This document shows, one piece after another, positions 5,711 through 7,166 of a stretch of DNA of 7,166 nucleotides. Position numbers and translations under genes: made by a program. The notes below the pieces were generated by a model. It searched no databases and was not told the origin of the DNA. It saw only the letters and a list, made by a program, of their open reading frames with translations. The stretch spans positions 1-7,166 of the forward strand of contig JBMNPN010000097.1 in the NCBI GenBank assembly GCA_050943615.1. The letters are read 5' to 3'. The DNA comes from CACZQA01 sp050943615. Its GTDB lineage: Bacteria > Actinomycetota > Coriobacteriia > Coriobacteriales > QAMH01. The first letter of the stretch is position 1. Every line of letters starts with the position of its first letter.

Positions 5711-6972
5711 CTATCCATCTCCTCCGCCAAACTCATTCCACAGAGCACAAGTAATGGTGTTTCCTGAAGTATTGTAGTTTGCAGTACAGCCATAATATTC
5801 TCTGTAATTGGTACTGTTGTTTGACCAGTAGACTCCCTCTTCCACAACGGTATATACGATCTCATCGCCGTTAGTATCATATTTCGGAAGGTCCGTGAAG
5901 TCGTTACTCCAGCCGTCATAACTGTCACCACTAGCAGTATCTGTATCGGCCGTAATGGTTATCGTCGTATCCGTAGATACGCCATTCCGGATGAGCCGAA
6001 CGGTAACCGACTCCTCATCCATAAGGCTTACCCAATTCTTTTGTACGTGCACAGTCACCGTCTCGGTGTTGGTGTTCGTGAAGGCGTAGCCGCTGGAGGC
6101 ATCGCCGCTCACCGTCGTGGAGTAGTTCGAGGAGTCGACCCCGCCCATGCCCGTCTCGGAGACGGTGTAGGCGATTTCCGTGCCGTTATTGTACTTGGCG
6201 AGGCCGTCGAACGACCCGCTCCAGCCTGTATCGGCGGTCAGGGTGAGCGTCTGCCCGGTGTCGACGTTGTCGGCGTAGAGCGCGAAGGTCGCGGAGGTGC
6301 CGGCGGGGCCGACCCACGACTTGGAGACCGAGACCGATGTCGTCTCGGGGGTGTGGGTGTTGGTGATGGTGAAGGTGCCATCACTATTCTCGGTGACCGA
6401 GGACGTGTACCCGTCGGGGACGGAGGCCTCCTCCACGGTGTAGGCGTACTCGTTCCCGTCGGAGTCGTACTTGGCCAGGTCGCCGAAGGAGAAGGACCAG
6501 TCGCTGTCGGCCGTCACCGTCTGGGTGTCGACCACCGTGCTGCCCTGGAGCAGGCTGACGGTCACGGAGTCGGGGCGCAGGCCGTCCTGGTCGTCGGAGT
6601 CGTCCCAGACCTTGGTGCCCGAGACCGAGGTCAGCTCCGTGTTGGTGAACACGTAGCCCTCGGAGGCGTCGCCGGACGAGGAGGACGAGTAGCCGTCCAC
6701 GGCATCCTCGACCAGCGCGTAGGAATACGTGTGGTCGCCGTCGCTCGCCACGAGGTTCTGGAACGTCCCGTGCCAGGCGGCGTCCTCGCCGTACTCGGCG
6801 CCGGTGGCGGAGTCGGTGGCCAGGTCGTCTGCCGTGCCGTCCACCGTCACGGAGAGGCCGGTGTCCTCGGCGTCTCCGCCGTCGGTCGAGCACATCAGGC
6901 GCACGGTGGCCGACTCGCCGGCGTCACCGACCCAGTCCTTGGTGAACGAGACCGACGTGCGCGTGATGACGG
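5711..6972 (-). repeat. Four tandem Cna_B domains, diverged
   Basis: Domain ends repeat recognisably: 'GDASEGYVFTNT' (around 6640-6675) and 'GDASSGYAFTNT' (around 6070-6105) close two domains. 'DLAKYDSDGNEYAYTV', 'GLAKYNNGTEIAYTV' and 'DLPKYDTNGDEIVYTV' recur in the last three. The DNA is diverged rather than identical, so the array is old or under selection, not a fresh duplication. Confidence 0.75.
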
Positions 6973-7166
6973 TGTTGTCGAAGGCGGCCGCGGGCACCTC
7001 ATTCCCGTCCCCGTCGTAGTAGGTGACGGTGGGCGCGTCGAGTGTGCCGTCGCCGTCCGCGTCGGCAACCTCCACGGTCGCGGTGTAGACGGAGCCGTCG
7101 TAGGCGACGTCGGCGGCGCCCTCGTCCACCTCGACGATCGTGTAGGTGCGGGTGCCCGACGTGGTG
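5711..7166 (-). CDS. Surface adhesin/pilin-like protein with FctA-type and four Cna_B domains, 5'-truncated by the window
   Basis: The minus-strand frame is open from the window edge to TAG at 5711-5713, giving 485 codons of a larger protein; the GTG at 7127-7129 is internal, since the frame before it ('GTRTYTIVEV') continues the same domain. First comes the end of a Spy0128/FctA-type pilin domain ('YDGSVYTATVEVADADGDGT', 'AAFDNT'), then four Cna_B beta-sandwich domains at about 6640-6972, 6354-6638, 6062-6350 and 5711-6060. Each keeps the residues used for an internal Lys-Asn isopeptide bond: Lys before Trp ('TKDW', 'TKVW', 'SKSW', 'QKNW'), Glu in 'YALVE', 'YTVEE', 'YTVSE', 'YTVVE', and Asn in 'FTNT', 'ITNT', 'FTNT', 'LWNE'. 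Such proteins form stiff, protease-resistant stalks on Gram-positive cells. The protein ends 'NEFGGGDG' with no LPXTG motif, hydrophobic helix or basic tail. Its last domain is aromatic-rich, carries two cysteines and has much lower GC than the rest. Confidence 0.88.
   Translation of the reverse strand, partial: TTSGTRTYTIVEVDEGAADVAYDGSVYTATVEVADADGDGTLDAPTVTYYDGDGNEVPAAAFDNTVITRTSVSFTKDWVGDAGESATVRLMCSTDGGDAEDTGLSVTVDGTADDLATDSATGAEYGEDAAWHGTFQNLVASDGDHTYSYALVEDAVDGYSSSSSGDASEGYVFTNTELTSVSGTKVWDDSDDQDGLRPDSVTVSLLQGSTVVDTQTVTADSDWSFSFGDLAKYDSDGNEYAYTVEEASVPDGYTSSVTENSDGTFTITNTHTPETTSVSVSKSWVGPAGTSATFALYADNVDTGQTLTLTADTGWSGSFDGLAKYNNGTEIAYTVSETGMGGVDSSNYSTTVSGDASSGYAFTNTNTETVTVHVQKNWVSLMDEESVTVRLIRNGVSTDTTITITADTDTASGDSYDGWSNDFTDLPKYDTNGDEIVYTVVEEGVYWSNNSTNYREYYGCTANYNTSGNTITCALWNEFGGGDG
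6973..7166 (-). other. Domain: C-terminal part of an FctA/Spy0128-type pilin isopeptide domain
   Basis: The translated segment runs from 'TYTIVEV' through 'DVAYDGSVYTATVEV', 'GDGTLDAPTVTYYDGDG' and 'AAFDNT'. This is the typical second half of the streptococcal pilin-type repeat, with the catalytic Glu in 'IVEV' and the bonding Asn in 'FDNT'. The partner Lys would lie beyond the window edge. Confidence 0.7.

Noticed and set aside
6384..6893. Arg-rich minus-strand frame inside the adhesin
   Set aside because: It is the adhesin DNA read in a shifted frame; the Arg/Gly-rich composition is typical of that artefact.
1..7166. CRISPR arrays, tRNA/rRNA genes, insertion sequences, riboswitches
   Set aside because: No regularly spaced repeats, cloverleaf-like sequence, transposase motif or known aptamer was recognised by eye.

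Overview
The window reads like accessory chromosome from a moderately high-GC, Gram-positive anaerobe. The best guess is a gut or oral actinobacterium of the Coriobacteriia (Collinsella/Olsenella/Eggerthella-like). The reasons are strong AGGAGG-type ribosome binding sites, a TTG start codon, GC-rich coding sequence, a Cna_B/pilin-type surface protein of Gram-positive style and a corrinoid/iron-sulfur protein of the QueG group. This taxonomic call is inference, not proof.

Layout. (1) Positions 1-1530, minus strand: the N-terminal 510 codons of a CocE/NonD-type alpha/beta hydrolase whose 3' end lies outside the window. (2) Positions 1531-1653: a compact divergent control region with a perfect inverted repeat and a third copy of the same half-site. 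(3) Positions 1654-2238, plus strand: a TetR-family repressor starting at TTG, almost certainly the regulator of the hydrolase and of itself. (4) Positions 2358-3422, minus strand: a QueG-like protein with two [4Fe-4S] clusters and a C-terminal HEAT-like tail. (5) Positions 3697-5460, plus strand: a membrane diguanylate cyclase with an extracytoplasmic sensor domain, seven clustered membrane helices and a GGDEF domain. (6) Positions 5461-5710: a non-coding stretch with a perfect 34-bp palindrome between two converging genes. (7) Positions 5711-7166, minus strand: the C-terminal part of a large surface adhesin/pilin-like protein, with the end of an FctA/Spy0128-type domain followed by four Cna_B domains. 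Its 5' end lies outside the window.

How the parts relate. The hydrolase and TetR gene form a recognisable regulated pair: both promoters can be read out of the same inverted repeat, so one binding event could silence both. The QueG-like gene and the cyclase are divergent neighbours with no evident functional tie. The cyclase and adhesin converge; c-di-GMP often controls adhesion, but nothing in the sequence shows a direct link here.

The most notable points are the operator architecture at 1589-1661, an Asn at the expected catalytic Asp of the hydrolase, a QueG-like protein that seems to lack the catalytic Asp of true QueG, a novel-looking sensor on the cyclase, and an adhesin that ends without a visible sortase anchor in a last domain of distinctly lower GC. 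I did not find a clear, wholly new multi-gene system.
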